A stretch of DNA of 11,713 nt from Acidobacteriota bacterium (GCA_003533545.1 DQEK01000015.1:49887-61599), one strand, 5' to 3'. Shown: positions 1-6,504, numbered from the stretch's first letter. Numbers and translations are program-made. The notes: generated from the sequence alone by a model not told the origin.

Positions 1-2
1 CG

Positions 3-764
3 ATGTTGTGCGCACTGTTGGCTGTCGCCTCTCCAGCCGGCGCACGCCAAGCGCCGGAAATGTTACTGGCAACGGTGCTCGATGACACCGGGGCACCGGT
101 AACAGGACTAACCCGAGACCGTTTCACCGTACGACGGGATGGCGTTGAACTGGAAGTGCTCTCAGTCGAGCCGGCATCATCTACCGTGCACGTGATCGCC
201 ATTTTTGAAGGCCTTGCTGTGACACAGCGTCAGCTGACATCTACGCTGTCACGGTTCATCGGCAGTCTGGATGACGAGAGCGTCGTCGATATGCAAAGTG
301 TGGAGGGCGAGCTCGACACGGCCATTGTCGAAGCTATCGAGGACCTCCACGCACGTAGCACCTCGCGACCGGTCGTTCTGCTATTAGGGCAGGCCAGCGA
401 AATTGCGCCCTCACGCTTGCAATCCTCACAGGTCCGGGGACGACGACGGGCGGCCGATCTCACCGGCGACACTAACCAAATTGCTGCACTGCTTCGGGAA
501 CATAGCATCCTGTTCTACGGAATCTCGGTAACCGACGTTCCACTCAACAACCTTGAAAGCCTGGCCGCCGAGACCGGAGGCCACTTTCACGTCATAGCGG
601 CGTCTGATGCGCTTGAGGAGACGGTGTCTCAGGTCGGCCACGAGCTAGGCGCACAGTACCTGATCTCGCTGCCCTCCTCCTCAAACATTGAGGCGATGCC
701 GCAAGTGAGCGTCGGAGACTCAAGGCTAACAGTCCGAGCCGGTCGATACGCATCGGAGCACTAA
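3..764 (+). CDS. Exported VWA-like domain protein, Acidobacteria type, probably 5'-truncated
   Basis: The product resembles the 'VWFA-related Acidobacterial domain' family. An N-terminal strand region of the form VxDDTGAPVTGLTRDRFTVRRDG (about residues 25-47) matches the usual family opening, and the C-terminal part (LAAETGGHFHV, then ELGAQYLISLP) matches its ending. The first residues (LCALLAVASPAGA, then RQ) look like the hydrophobic core and cleavage site of a signal peptide, but no basic n-region precedes them and the frame is open to the window edge, so the real start probably lies upstream. Oddly, the metal-binding DxSxS (MIDAS) motif is missing: the first core strand reads VHVIAIFEGLAV, and the later strand reads VVLLLGQASE where an Asp is normally found. 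Its ligand and role are unknown; VWA domains usually mediate protein-protein contact. It ends 25 nt from the convergent next gene. Confidence 0.75.
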   Translation: MLCALLAVASPAGARQAPEMLLATVLDDTGAPVTGLTRDRFTVRRDGVELEVLSVEPASSTVHVIAIFEGLAVTQRQLTSTLSRFIGSLDDESVVDMQSVEGELDTAIVEAIEDLHARSTSRPVVLLLGQASEIAPSRLQSSQVRGRRRAADLTGDTNQIAALLREHSILFYGISVTDVPLNNLESLAAETGGHFHVIAASDALEETVSQVGHELGAQYLISLPSSSNIEAMPQVSVGDSRLTVRAGRYASEH

Positions 765-789
765 CCTCGTTCCGGAGCCGCCGGTCTGG

Positions 790-1380
790 TCACGGGGCCT
801 TCTTCGCCGCCAGCAACAGAACGTCCCTGGCCAACTCCGAGCGAAGTACTTCGACATCGAACGACGGAAGCCCAGGGGCATTGGCGAAAGCCCGGCGCGC
901 GCGACCGCGCCAATCTTTCTGTCGCCGCGCGCGCTGGTAGCAAACCAGCACGTCACCCGCACGCAACGCCTCGAACACCAGCGCCACTTCGGCTGAGGCG
1001 ACGAACGCCGGGCCCACAGCATCAGACTCCACACCGATATCAGGGTCGAGAAACACCACGACCGGCGTGCTCATGGCCTCAATGCGTCTACACACCTCGT
1101 TGAAATAGGCAGCACGGTGCACAAATGGTTCCTTATAGACCTCTATCGCTAACCCAGTGACCTCACTCAAGTCACGGATGTTGTCGAGATTCCAGAAATG
1201 CCGCTGCACTTCAACGGGCAGCGCCACGTGGCCTTGGGCGGTAAGCAGCGGTGGTGGGTCCACCGCCGGCCGATACATGGCCACGTGCAAGATGGCCGGC
1301 GCGGACTCTCGTCTCGCCAGATGCACAAGCGTGCTCCACTTGAAGACATCCCGGTCACCGCCGTACCATGGGTCTCTCAT
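790..1380 (-). CDS. Uncharacterised 196-residue protein with FLDPD motif
   Basis: I recognise no characterised family with certainty. The protein opens with MRDPWYGGDRDVFKW followed by an Ala/Leu-rich helix, has a strand ILHVAMYRP (about 30-38), a central strand VVVFLDPDIGVES (about 107-119) and a strand GDVLVCYQRARRQK (about 142-155). The DPD after a hydrophobic strand, followed by a second core strand, recalls the Rossmann-type order seen in some methyltransferase-like or nuclease-partner proteins such as TcmP, but there is no clear glycine-rich cofactor loop and no Cys cluster. No signal peptide or membrane segment is visible, so it is probably cytoplasmic. The ATG is preceded by a G-rich stretch (AAGGTGAAGG, then GGCGGG) that could serve as ribosome binding site. 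It lies 108 nt downstream of mtfA on the same strand, so cotranscription is possible but unproven. Confidence 0.65.
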   Translation of the reverse strand: MRDPWYGGDRDVFKWSTLVHLARRESAPAILHVAMYRPAVDPPPLLTAQGHVALPVEVQRHFWNLDNIRDLSEVTGLAIEVYKEPFVHRAAYFNEVCRRIEAMSTPVVVFLDPDIGVESDAVGPAFVASAEVALVFEALRAGDVLVCYQRARRQKDWRGRARRAFANAPGLPSFDVEVLRSELARDVLLLAAKKAP

Positions 1381-1488
1381 CCCGCCGCGCCTTCACCTTG
1401 GTCGCTTCACCAAGTGCTCCTCAAGCTCGCCCAACAAGGATAGGACGCCTTGAGGCCGTCGGCCCCGCGTCCCATCGAGTCAATCGCG

Positions 1489-2508
1489 TCACTGCAAGCA
1501 ACATTTCTTGAACTTGCGTCCACTCCCACACGGGCAAGGCGAATTCCGACCAAACTTAGGCCGCCCTCGTTTCAATTCCCGTCGAAACGCTTCGGCTCGC
1601 GTACGTAAATCCTGATTGAAAACCTTCTCAAGCGCCGCATAGAGCACCGGGTGTTTACGCTTCATCACCCCTGGACGTTCGAAGAAATATTCCGACGTAA
1701 CTGCAAAAAATTCCGCCTCGTTGGTCAGTGCATAGCGGTTGATGTCGGACTCCCCCGTTTCAATCTCAGTCATTTTTCGACGGATCAGATCGATCCACGG
1801 CCCGACTGCATCTCGATCGAGTCCAACACGGGGCACACCGTCGATAACCCCGTCTGTCTTGTCGACCAAATGCGCAAACTCATGAATACCCACGTTCCGC
1901 TTATCAGTTGCGTTACGGAATCCGGCGATGAGGTCCGGCTTTGACAGGATCATCAATCCGTTAAAACTCCCTGTACCCACCATGCCAAGAATGTTGTGCT
2001 TTCGCATATCCCCAAACTCGAACTCGTCGTCGAATCGGCTCGGGTACACCAAAATCTCGTTGATCTGTTCCCATTCCCAGTCGGGAAACCCAAAAATCGG
2101 GATGACCGCGCTGGCTGCGGCCAGCACCTTTGTCGTCGTATCGACCTGCACCTTGATGCCAGTGACCCGCTTCTCGCCGAGGAACACCTGCAGTTCACGC
2201 CGAAAGCTCCCCTGCCCCTCGGGATCGAGAGCACGGAAGAAAACAACATCGCGCTGCAGCACCGTTTCCCAGTCTGGCGGGAATGGTTGGCCCAGAATCG
2301 CACGTCGCCGCCGGATGGGACGGGTCCGCAGGACGTAGACTCCGGCCGCTGGCGCAAACGCCAGGATCAGCGAGGTTCCCACTGGCCGGCCCGAGCGGAT
2401 CGCAGCAAAGGCCAGCAATAGGGAGACTCCCAGGGTGAGCACCGCACAACCGAGTGCCCACCGCCGGGTCCGGCGCTCCCAACCAACAAACTGCACAGGA
2501 GATGTCAA
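1489..2508 (-). CDS. mtfA: Membrane-anchored MtfA-like (M90) zinc peptidase with C-terminal SEC-C motif
   Basis: A zinc metallopeptidase of the MtfA family. The zinc-binding HEFAH lies at residues 209-213 in the context [15 protein letters not shown], and the downstream helix [14 protein letters not shown] (263-276) carries the family's conserved glutamate region. In E. coli, MtfA is a soluble peptidase that interacts with the repressor Mlc; here two hydrophobic N-terminal segments (about 17-37 and 44-60) followed by an Arg-rich stretch suggest membrane anchoring with the catalytic domain in the cytoplasm. The C-terminus (321-337) is a complete SEC-C zinc motif, [14 protein letters not shown], as found at the end of SecA. 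The start is uncertain: the longest reading uses TTG and has only a poorly spaced GAGG ahead of it; a GTG four codons further in is an alternative. Family assignment is firm; the substrate and the purpose of the fusion are unknown. Confidence 0.9.
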   Translation of the reverse strand: MTSPVQFVGWERRTRRWALGCAVLTLGVSLLLAFAAIRSGRPVGTSLILAFAPAAGVYVLRTRPIRRRRAILGQPFPPDWETVLQRDVVFFRALDPEGQGSFRRELQVFLGEKRVTGIKVQVDTTTKVLAAASAVIPIFGFPDWEWEQINEILVYPSRFDDEFEFGDMRKHNILGMVGTGSFNGLMILSKPDLIAGFRNATDKRNVGIHEFAHLVDKTDGVIDGVPRVGLDRDAVGPWIDLIRRKMTEIETGESDINRYALTNEAEFFAVTSEYFFERPGVMKRKHPVLYAALEKVFNQDLRTRAEAFRRELKRGRPKFGRNSPCPCGSGRKFKKCCLQ

Positions 2509-2815
2509 GGCCTCATGGTGCGCCGAGGCAACCTAATCACGGCCAAGTGCGCACCGGTGCTTACGAGAAACGTAACCGGACCCAATCGCTCACCTCCACG
2601 ACCAATGCTGGTCTGGGGGCAGTCAAGCGTACGACCGGAACGTGAACCGGTCACATCCAGTCCATGTGAACCTGCATATCGTGCATCGGAACGACGACGA
2701 GCCCATCCGTACGTAGCTTGCGGCGAGGGATCACGAACAGCACGACGCCCCGCCGTGGCCCACCGGTTCCAGCTACACAGCCGAGATCCTTACGCTAAGG
2801 GTTAGACACGCGTCC
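2509..2815. other. 307-nt intergenic region between ppiA and mtfA
   Basis: I see no convincing gene on either strand. A plus-strand open frame fills most of it but its translation has no recognisable motif and is rich in Arg, Pro and Ser, as expected of chance frames in GC-rich DNA. The region must hold the 3' end of ppiA and probably the mtfA promoter; no -35/-10 pair close to consensus stands out. A hairpin-forming inverted repeat in the middle is listed separately, and a short CCTTA/TAAGG repeat with a 3-nt spacer sits just beyond the ppiA stop. I found no tRNA T-arm pattern. Confidence 0.5.
2651..2669. repeat. Inverted repeat TCACAT-N7-ATGTGA
   Basis: Two perfect 6-nt arms surround the spacer CCAGTCC. 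Read on the minus strand, the stem can gain two more G-C pairs if one T bulges out. There is no T-tract on either side, so it is not a standard intrinsic terminator. It could be a binding site for a dimeric regulator of mtfA or an RNA hairpin in the ppiA 3' region; chance cannot be excluded. Confidence 0.35.
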
Positions 2816-3370
2816 CTACTGTCGGCGGGCCGACTGGATGATGACCGGGGTACGCGGCACACTATTGTCTGTTGGGGTCGCTTCGATCGCGTCTACCACG
2901 TCCATACCATCCGTCACTCTACCGAAGACCGCATACCCAAAGTCACGGACCCCGTTGTTCAAGAAATCGTTGGTCGCGGCGTTAATGAAAAACTGGTCGG
3001 TGGCGCTGTCCACCGCGTTGGTACGAGCCATCGCAACCGTGTATTCGTCGTTCTTTAGCCCGTTCTCTGCCTCGTTCTTGATCGGGTCCCCCGTCTGCTT
3101 ACCCTGCATCGAGGGCAAGAACCGCCCACCCTGAACCATGAAGTCTGGGATCACCCGATGGAAGATCGTGCCGTCATAATGTTCGGCATCGACGTAGCCC
3201 AGGAAGTTCTCAACAGAGATTGGAGCCTGTTCCGGGAAGAGCTCAATGGTGATATTCCCCATACTGGTTTCCAGCACCACGACCGGATTATCCTGGGCCA
3301 TCACCGGTTGAGCGGACACCGTCATCACCGCACCGGCAGCCACAAGCGAGACAAACGCACGAAAAAACAT
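2816..3370 (-). CDS. ppiA: Exported cyclophilin-type peptidyl-prolyl cis-trans isomerase (PpiA-like)
   Basis: Catalyses cis-trans isomerisation of X-Pro bonds, aiding folding of exported proteins in the periplasm. The 184-residue product has a signal peptide ([18 protein letters not shown]... with VMA-QD as likely cleavage site near residue 25) followed by a full cyclophilin domain. Diagnostic segments are [13 protein letters not shown], carrying the catalytic Arg, then SATDQFFIN and [19 protein letters not shown], all close to E. coli PpiA as I recall it, including the length. The start chosen is the ATG with a perfect AGGAGG six nt upstream; the longer reading from a TTG would run through this ribosome binding site and put charged residues before the signal. 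It is followed by a 307-nt gap before mtfA and preceded by the M28 peptidase gene region with its own terminator-like repeats, so it may be its own transcription unit. Confidence 0.95.
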   Translation of the reverse strand: MFFRAFVSLVAAGAVMTVSAQPVMAQDNPVVVLETSMGNITIELFPEQAPISVENFLGYVDAEHYDGTIFHRVIPDFMVQGGRFLPSMQGKQTGDPIKNEAENGLKNDEYTVAMARTNAVDSATDQFFINAATNDFLNNGVRDFGYAVFGRVTDGMDVVDAIEATPTDNSVPRTPVIIQSARRQ

Positions 3371-3376
3371 AAAGCG

Positions 3377-3382
3377 CCTCCT
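3377..3382 (-). promoter_or_regulatory. Perfect Shine-Dalgarno AGGAGG of ppiA
   Basis: On the minus strand AGGAGG is followed by CGCTTT and then ATG, a 6-nt spacing. It decides the ppiA start in favour of this internal ATG over the in-frame upstream TTG, which lies on the far side of the SD. Confidence 0.8.
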
Positions 3383-3432
3383 GTCAATCAATCACGGACA
3401 CGCGCTAGCGTGCCCGCCTTGGATTCCCCGCG

Positions 3433-3441
3433 ATCGTATCA
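3433..3441 (-). promoter_or_regulatory. Possible extended -10 element of ppiA
   Basis: The minus strand reads TGATACGAT, fitting the extended -10 pattern TGnTAnnnT. It would start transcription about 55 nt upstream of the ppiA ATG. No good -35 hexamer is visible at the right distance, which extended -10 promoters can tolerate. Weak evidence. Confidence 0.3.
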
Positions 3442-3455
3442 CTTGACGCACCAGA

Positions 3456-3479
3456 GAACTCGGGAGTTCGGGGTCCCCG
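3456..3479 (-). terminator. Tandem inverted repeats just beyond the M28 peptidase stop
   Basis: Two adjacent repeats lie 5-28 nt beyond the stop codon: CGGGG-A-CCCCG and then GAACT-CCCG-AGTTC on the minus strand. The second can form a 5-bp stem with a 4-nt loop. There is only a TCT after it and no T-tract, so it may act as an mRNA 3'-end stabiliser or a factor-dependent terminator rather than a classical intrinsic one. Confidence 0.35.
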
Positions 3480-3483
3480 TCCC

Positions 3484-5094
3484 CTATCGACCAGCACCCT
3501 GCCCGGGACGCCGCGGCATCTCATCCGGTGAGAACCGTGGAAGTAACTGGTCACGCATGGCCAGCTGGTACACGGCTGCGGCCACAGTGATCGCTGAGGC
3601 AATAGCATCCTGATCGAGTACCCGCTCGTACGTGTCGAGATTCGTGTGCCACGTGTAGCTCTGGTACTGAATCGGGTCTTGCTGCACGCTAATACCTGGC
3701 AGCCCGGCCTCATTGAACGACGTGTGGTCGGAACCGCCTCGGCGACGGCTGTTTGTGGTCCGTACACCTATCACACCGAGATCCCTGAACGGAGCCAATA
3801 TCTCGCGCAAAATCTTTCCAGTCTCGGCAGGTCCGAATATCTGAGCCCCACGGGCTCGCCCCGTACCGGCATCGATATTGAAATAGCCACCAAAGGTCTT
3901 ATGCGCCGGTGTGGGGTCTTCGGCGGTACCAAAGTGCGCCTTAACATAGGCCTGAGAGCCAAGGAGCCCCTGCTCTTCCCCGCCCCACAGCGCAACGCGG
4001 ATAGTCCGGCGCGGCTCCACGCCCAGCGCAGTCAGAACCCGTACGGCTTCCATCATCACCGCAACCCCTACGGCGTTATCCGTCGCACCAGTCGCAGCGT
4101 GCCAGGAATCGAGGTGTCCGCCTAACATGACCACCTCATCGGACAGATCGGTGCCGGGCAACTCTGCGATAGCGTTGTGCACCGTGCGCCCTTCCGGGTG
4201 ACTCCGATTCACGATATCGAACTCCAGTTCAACCGGGTCGGTCCCGAATCGAAGAAGACGACTAATGCGACCGAAATCTTCGTTCCGCATGACGACCGTG
4301 GGCACGACCTGATCCACATCGTAGGTTCGATTCTGGAATGCTCGGATCTGACCATGGTCCCGACCAGCATCATTCACGCGGACCGCTACCTCCGCTTCGC
4401 GCAAAAACGCAGCGACTCGAGCCTCGACCTCGCGTCCGGTCAGCGGCCGATCATCGCGTTGGTTTGCGCTACCGCGTCCGCGGCCACCCCTGCCTCCACG
4501 AGCCGAAGCCGCCGGAGGTGACGCGTTGAACTGCTGCTCAAGCTGTTGGTCCTCACGTCGCCGGGGCTGACCGGCCATGGTCACACCAACCTGCACATGC
4601 TCGCCAACCAATACCACCTTGCCAGCCAGGTCGTCCCGCGACCGTTCCAGGTGTGCCTCCAGATCCTCGCGGGTCGGCCGCTCAGGTAGCGTCATGTGGT
4701 AAGCGGCTGCCCGCACGAGGCCATCCGTACCCGGGGTCCACGCCAATGCCTCGACCACAAGTGCGTCCGCGACAGGGGCGACAAGGTGCGCCGAGAGCCG
4801 TTCATTCGACCATCCTGGATAACCAAACTCGAAAGGTTCCAGGTGTCCGTTAGTCAGGCCCCAACTCTCCATCTGCCTGACCGCCCAGTTGCCGGCCGCC
4901 TCAAGATTCGGAGACCCTGTCAGTCTCGGGCCATAGACATCGCTCAACCAATGCAGCGTCGTCATGATCTGCGAGTTGGCCGTAGCTTCCTGACGTATCC
5001 GCCAATTTATCTCCGCGTTCGATTGCTGCTGAGCGATGACTGGACCGCCCCACAGTAATCCCGCTGCCATTGCCGATATCACCCGCATCACCAT
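3484..5094 (-). CDS. Exported M28-family zinc metallopeptidase (carboxypeptidase Q-like)
   Basis: A 536-residue secreted exopeptidase with two zinc ions. A signal peptide (MVMRVISAMAAGLLWGGPVIA-QQ) is followed by a helical region, a PA-like insert (about 110-270) and the catalytic M28 domain (about 300-515). Visible metal and catalytic residues by family analogy are H327 (GGHLDSW), bridging D339 (GATDNAVG), E373/E374 (WGGEEQG), D408 (FNIDAG) and H483 (WHTNLDT). The insert contains an Arg-Gly-rich stretch near 199-209 (RGGRGGRGRG) that is unusual inside this domain, and the C-terminus ends RRPGQGAGR. The longest frame starts 38 codons earlier, but the chosen ATG has GGAG 8 nt upstream and places the signal peptide at the N-terminus; the longer form would also overlap the upstream gene. 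It lies 59 nt downstream of the PqiA-like gene, so the two may be cotranscribed. Substrate is unknown; dipeptides or short peptides are likely from the family. Confidence 0.92.
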   Translation of the reverse strand: MVMRVISAMAAGLLWGGPVIAQQQSNAEINWRIRQEATANSQIMTTLHWLSDVYGPRLTGSPNLEAAGNWAVRQMESWGLTNGHLEPFEFGYPGWSNERLSAHLVAPVADALVVEALAWTPGTDGLVRAAAYHMTLPERPTREDLEAHLERSRDDLAGKVVLVGEHVQVGVTMAGQPRRREDQQLEQQFNASPPAASARGGRGGRGRGSANQRDDRPLTGREVEARVAAFLREAEVAVRVNDAGRDHGQIRAFQNRTYDVDQVVPTVVMRNEDFGRISRLLRFGTDPVELEFDIVNRSHPEGRTVHNAIAELPGTDLSDEVVMLGGHLDSWHAATGATDNAVGVAVMMEAVRVLTALGVEPRRTIRVALWGGEEQGLLGSQAYVKAHFGTAEDPTPAHKTFGGYFNIDAGTGRARGAQIFGPAETGKILREILAPFRDLGVIGVRTTNSRRRGGSDHTSFNEAGLPGISVQQDPIQYQSYTWHTNLDTYERVLDQDAIASAITVAAAVYQLAMRDQLLPRFSPDEMPRRPGQGAGR

Positions 5095-5153
5095 GGTCGG
5101 ATCTCCAATTTCTGGAAGCTCACCCAAGCCAAACGCTCTGCGTCTCTCCTGAG

Positions 5154-5714
5154 TCAGGCTCGCTGACTGGCCTTCAGAATCTGCGTCCACAGCACCGAAA
5201 AGAGGCAATAGCCGAGAAAGTAGTAGAAACCTGGCCCGAGCGCAGAAGTCAGATGAGTCTCCATTCCAACATCCACCTGCTGGATCAGTACCGGCACGGT
5301 GAAGCTATTGGTCTGGGCCTGGTCACGCGTCGCCAGAAAAGCCAGAAAGACAGCCACGACGAACACATCTGCCATCGACCATTTGCCGATCAAGTCGACC
5401 ACGCGCACTAACCGCGCCTTTATCGCCGCCCCAGACACGTAAATCGATGCGAGCAGCATCGAGCCTTTCGCCACGGGGACGATGACACTGAATAGCAGAA
5501 TCAAAAACGACACCAGATAATCAGACGACAGCCAGAGTTCTTGCACCGTTCCGAGAATCGACCGCGTCTGCTCGTAGACCGTGACCTCCACCGGGTCCGG
5601 AATGATCGACGCCTCGACACGGGTCGTGATCGACACGCTGTAAATAGGCAGAATGACGCCTGGAACCAGCAACATAAAATTGACCAGGGTTAGAGCGACA
5701 ATCAACGCCTTCAT
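5154..5714 (-). CDS. PqiA-like four-helix inner-membrane protein
   Basis: A 186-residue membrane protein resembling one PqiA domain. Predicted membrane segments are at about 4-27, 65-93, 112-129 and 163-181. The signature GKWSMADVFVVAVFLAFL (110-127) matches the conserved 'KWSM-DVFVVA' segment of PqiA/YebS proteins, and LVPGVILPIYS (16-26) matches the usual Pro-containing first helix. In E. coli PqiA carries two such domains with zinc-ribbon cysteines and works with the MCE protein PqiB in lipid transport across the envelope; here there is a single domain, no CxxC pairs, and no MCE gene nearby. About 40 residues between helices 1 and 2 (31-60) would face the periplasm. Its ATG overlaps the stop of the upstream small gene (ATGA), indicating translational coupling. 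Confidence 0.85.
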   Translation of the reverse strand: MKALIVALTLVNFMLLVPGVILPIYSVSITTRVEASIIPDPVEVTVYEQTRSILGTVQELWLSSDYLVSFLILLFSVIVPVAKGSMLLASIYVSGAAIKARLVRVVDLIGKWSMADVFVVAVFLAFLATRDQAQTNSFTVPVLIQQVDVGMETHLTSALGPGFYYFLGYCLFSVLWTQILKASQRA

Positions 5715-6040
5715 GACGATTCACCAACCTTCCGGGCAGTCTCGATTTTTTTGTCGCGCGCTGAGACGAACTGGCCCAGATCGCGTCGATGATTTGCTTC
5801 GAGTTCCTGTCTGACCTCTGGATCCACCGTGGCCATCAGCGCCGACCGAAACAAAATTTCGGCCTCGGCCACGTTCGCGGCATAGTCACGTTTGGCCGCG
5901 GCGATCGCTTCCTTCTGACGGTCAGTCAGTATCACCGCCTTGCCCGTGGCGTCGGCATCCTGCTGTTGCAGGCGATCCATTACGAGGTCAACTGTACTCT
6001 TGGGTCCCTCTGTCGGCACGTCACGGTCCCCCTCTCTCAT
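5711..6040 (-). CDS. Small charged helical protein of unknown function
   Basis: A protein of 109 residues (102 if the internal GTG is used) that I do not recognise. It has no signal peptide, no membrane segment and no Cys; from about residue 40 on it is rich in Ala, Glu, Lys, Arg and Asp and predicted to be almost wholly alpha-helical (DRQKEAIAAAKRDYAANVAE, then a second helix RQELEANHRRDLGQFVSARD), so a helical hairpin or coiled coil is likely. The stop overlaps the start of the PqiA-like gene by 4 nt, making it the first gene of that operon and a candidate partner of the membrane protein. The ATG at 6040 has no ribosome binding site; a GTG seven codons further in (6019) is preceded by GAGGGGG at about 8 nt and may be the real start. 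A perfect -10 box lies upstream. Confidence 0.7.
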   Translation of the reverse strand: MREGDRDVPTEGPKSTVDLVMDRLQQQDADATGKAVILTDRQKEAIAAAKRDYAANVAEAEILFRSALMATVDPEVRQELEANHRRDLGQFVSARDKKIETARKVGESS

Positions 6041-6076
6041 GGCCGGCGCAAGCGAACGAGCGCCTCAAATGCCTGG

Positions 6077-6082
6077 ATTATA
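6077..6082 (-). promoter_or_regulatory. -10 box TATAAT for the minus-strand operon
   Basis: The minus strand carries a perfect TATAAT about 36 nt upstream of the ATG of the small helical-protein gene, which would start transcription near 6070. The -35 side is poor: TTGGTG is present but at a 20-nt spacing. The exact match in GC-rich intergenic DNA, in the correct orientation, is the main support. Confidence 0.5.
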
Positions 6083-6137
6083 GCGTGTCAGTTCACGTCG
6101 GCCACCAACCCAGTGCACACCACGGACGCGGTTCTAC

Positions 6138-6168
6138 TTGACCAAAGGTCAGCGATTCCGGGTATGCT
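6138..6168 (+). promoter_or_regulatory. Probable promoter of the cold-shock gene
   Basis: TTGACC (6138-6143) is a good -35 and TATGCT (6163-6168) a fair -10, with a 19-nt spacer, slightly longer than ideal. Transcription would begin near 6175 and give an untranslated leader of about 117 nt, a feature well known from cspA-type genes. An inverted repeat covers the -35 box. Confidence 0.45.
6139..6151. promoter_or_regulatory. Candidate operator TGACC-AAA-GGTCA
   Basis: A perfect 5+5 inverted repeat with a 3-nt centre overlaps the -35 hexamer of the proposed cold-shock promoter and lies about 70 nt upstream of the divergent start site. Its position suggests a repressor or dual-control site. The binding protein is not identifiable from sequence. 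Confidence 0.4.
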
Positions 6169-6183
6169 ACACGTTGCTGTAAC

Positions 6184-6206
6184 GGCGTGACCCTGTGGGT
6201 GACGTC
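6184..6206 (+). promoter_or_regulatory. Hairpin in the cold-shock mRNA leader
   Basis: GGCGTGACCC and GGGTGACGTC can pair across the 3-nt loop TGT, forming a ten-step stem interrupted by one G-G mismatch and including one G-U pair. It begins about 10 nt after the inferred transcription start. Within it, TGACGTCA (6200-6207) is a perfect 8-nt palindrome whose first six bases equal the start of the E. coli cold box (TGACGTACAGA). A role in temperature-dependent leader folding is inference. Confidence 0.4.
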
Positions 6207-6291
6207 ATCTGCGTGACGCCGGTCGCGCACCAAAGTAGTCGGCAGTACGCGGTTAGACCGAGCTCCGACGAACAAGAAGTGTAGGAAGAAA

Positions 6292-6504
6292 ATGGCGAAT
6301 ACGGGCACCGTGAAATGGTTCAACGATAGCAAGGGGTTCGGCTTTCTCACCCGAGACGACGGTGAAAAGGACGTTTTCGTGCACCACTCAGCCATCCAGG
6401 GTACGGGTTTCAAGAGCCTGACCGAGGGTGAGCGAGTGGAATTCGACGTGGTACAGGGTCTTAAGGGCCCAGCCGCCGAGAACGTAGTTAAACTCGGCAC
6501 CTAG
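6292..6504 (+). CDS. Cold-shock domain protein (CspA family)
   Basis: A single cold-shock domain of 70 residues, the usual family length, forming a five-stranded OB fold that binds single-stranded RNA and DNA and acts as an RNA chaperone. The RNA-binding motifs are intact: KGFGFL (RNP1, residues 14-19) and VFVHHS (RNP2, 28-33). The opening [14 protein letters not shown] and the ending AAENV are typical. AGGAAG lies about 5 nt upstream of the ATG. The gene stands alone on its strand, preceded by a long leader with a hairpin, so it may be controlled at the RNA level. Which paralogue it is, and whether it is cold-induced, cannot be told from the sequence. Confidence 0.97.
   Translation: MANTGTVKWFNDSKGFGFLTRDDGEKDVFVHHSAIQGTGFKSLTEGERVEFDVVQGLKGPAAENVVKLGT

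Noticed and set aside
1393-1479. Short minus-strand open stretch between mtfA and the 196-residue gene, ending LLGELEEHLVKRPR
   Set aside because: The last residues look protein-like, but the stretch is under 30 codons, has only TTG/GTG starts without a ribosome binding site, and could equally be chance or a remnant.
2505-2516. Mini-ORF ATG AGG CCT TGA overlapping the proposed TTG start of mtfA
   Set aside because: Three codons with no ribosome binding site; overlap with the start is probably coincidence, especially as the mtfA start itself is uncertain.
2788-2800. CCTTA-CGC-TAAGG repeat just beyond the ppiA stop as a terminator
   Set aside because: Only a 5-bp, AT-containing stem and no T-tract on the minus strand.
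2515-2805. A 96-codon plus-strand open frame filling the ppiA-mtfA gap
   Set aside because: Arg/Pro/Ser-rich translation with no motif, no ribosome binding site, and opposite to its neighbours; it looks like a chance frame in GC-rich DNA.
3399-3412. CACGC-GCTA-GCGTG hairpin in the ppiA leader as a riboswitch or operator
   Set aside because: A 5-bp stem in GC-rich DNA is expected by chance, and nothing around it extends the structure.
3158-3613. A 151-codon plus-strand frame opposite ppiA and the M28 gene
   Set aside because: It lies antisense to two well-supported genes, and its His/Arg-rich translation has no family features.
5095-5208. N-terminal extension of the M28 peptidase that would overlap the PqiA-like gene
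   Set aside because: The extension puts 38 mostly polar residues ahead of the signal peptide; the internal ATG has a well-spaced GGAG and removes the overlap.
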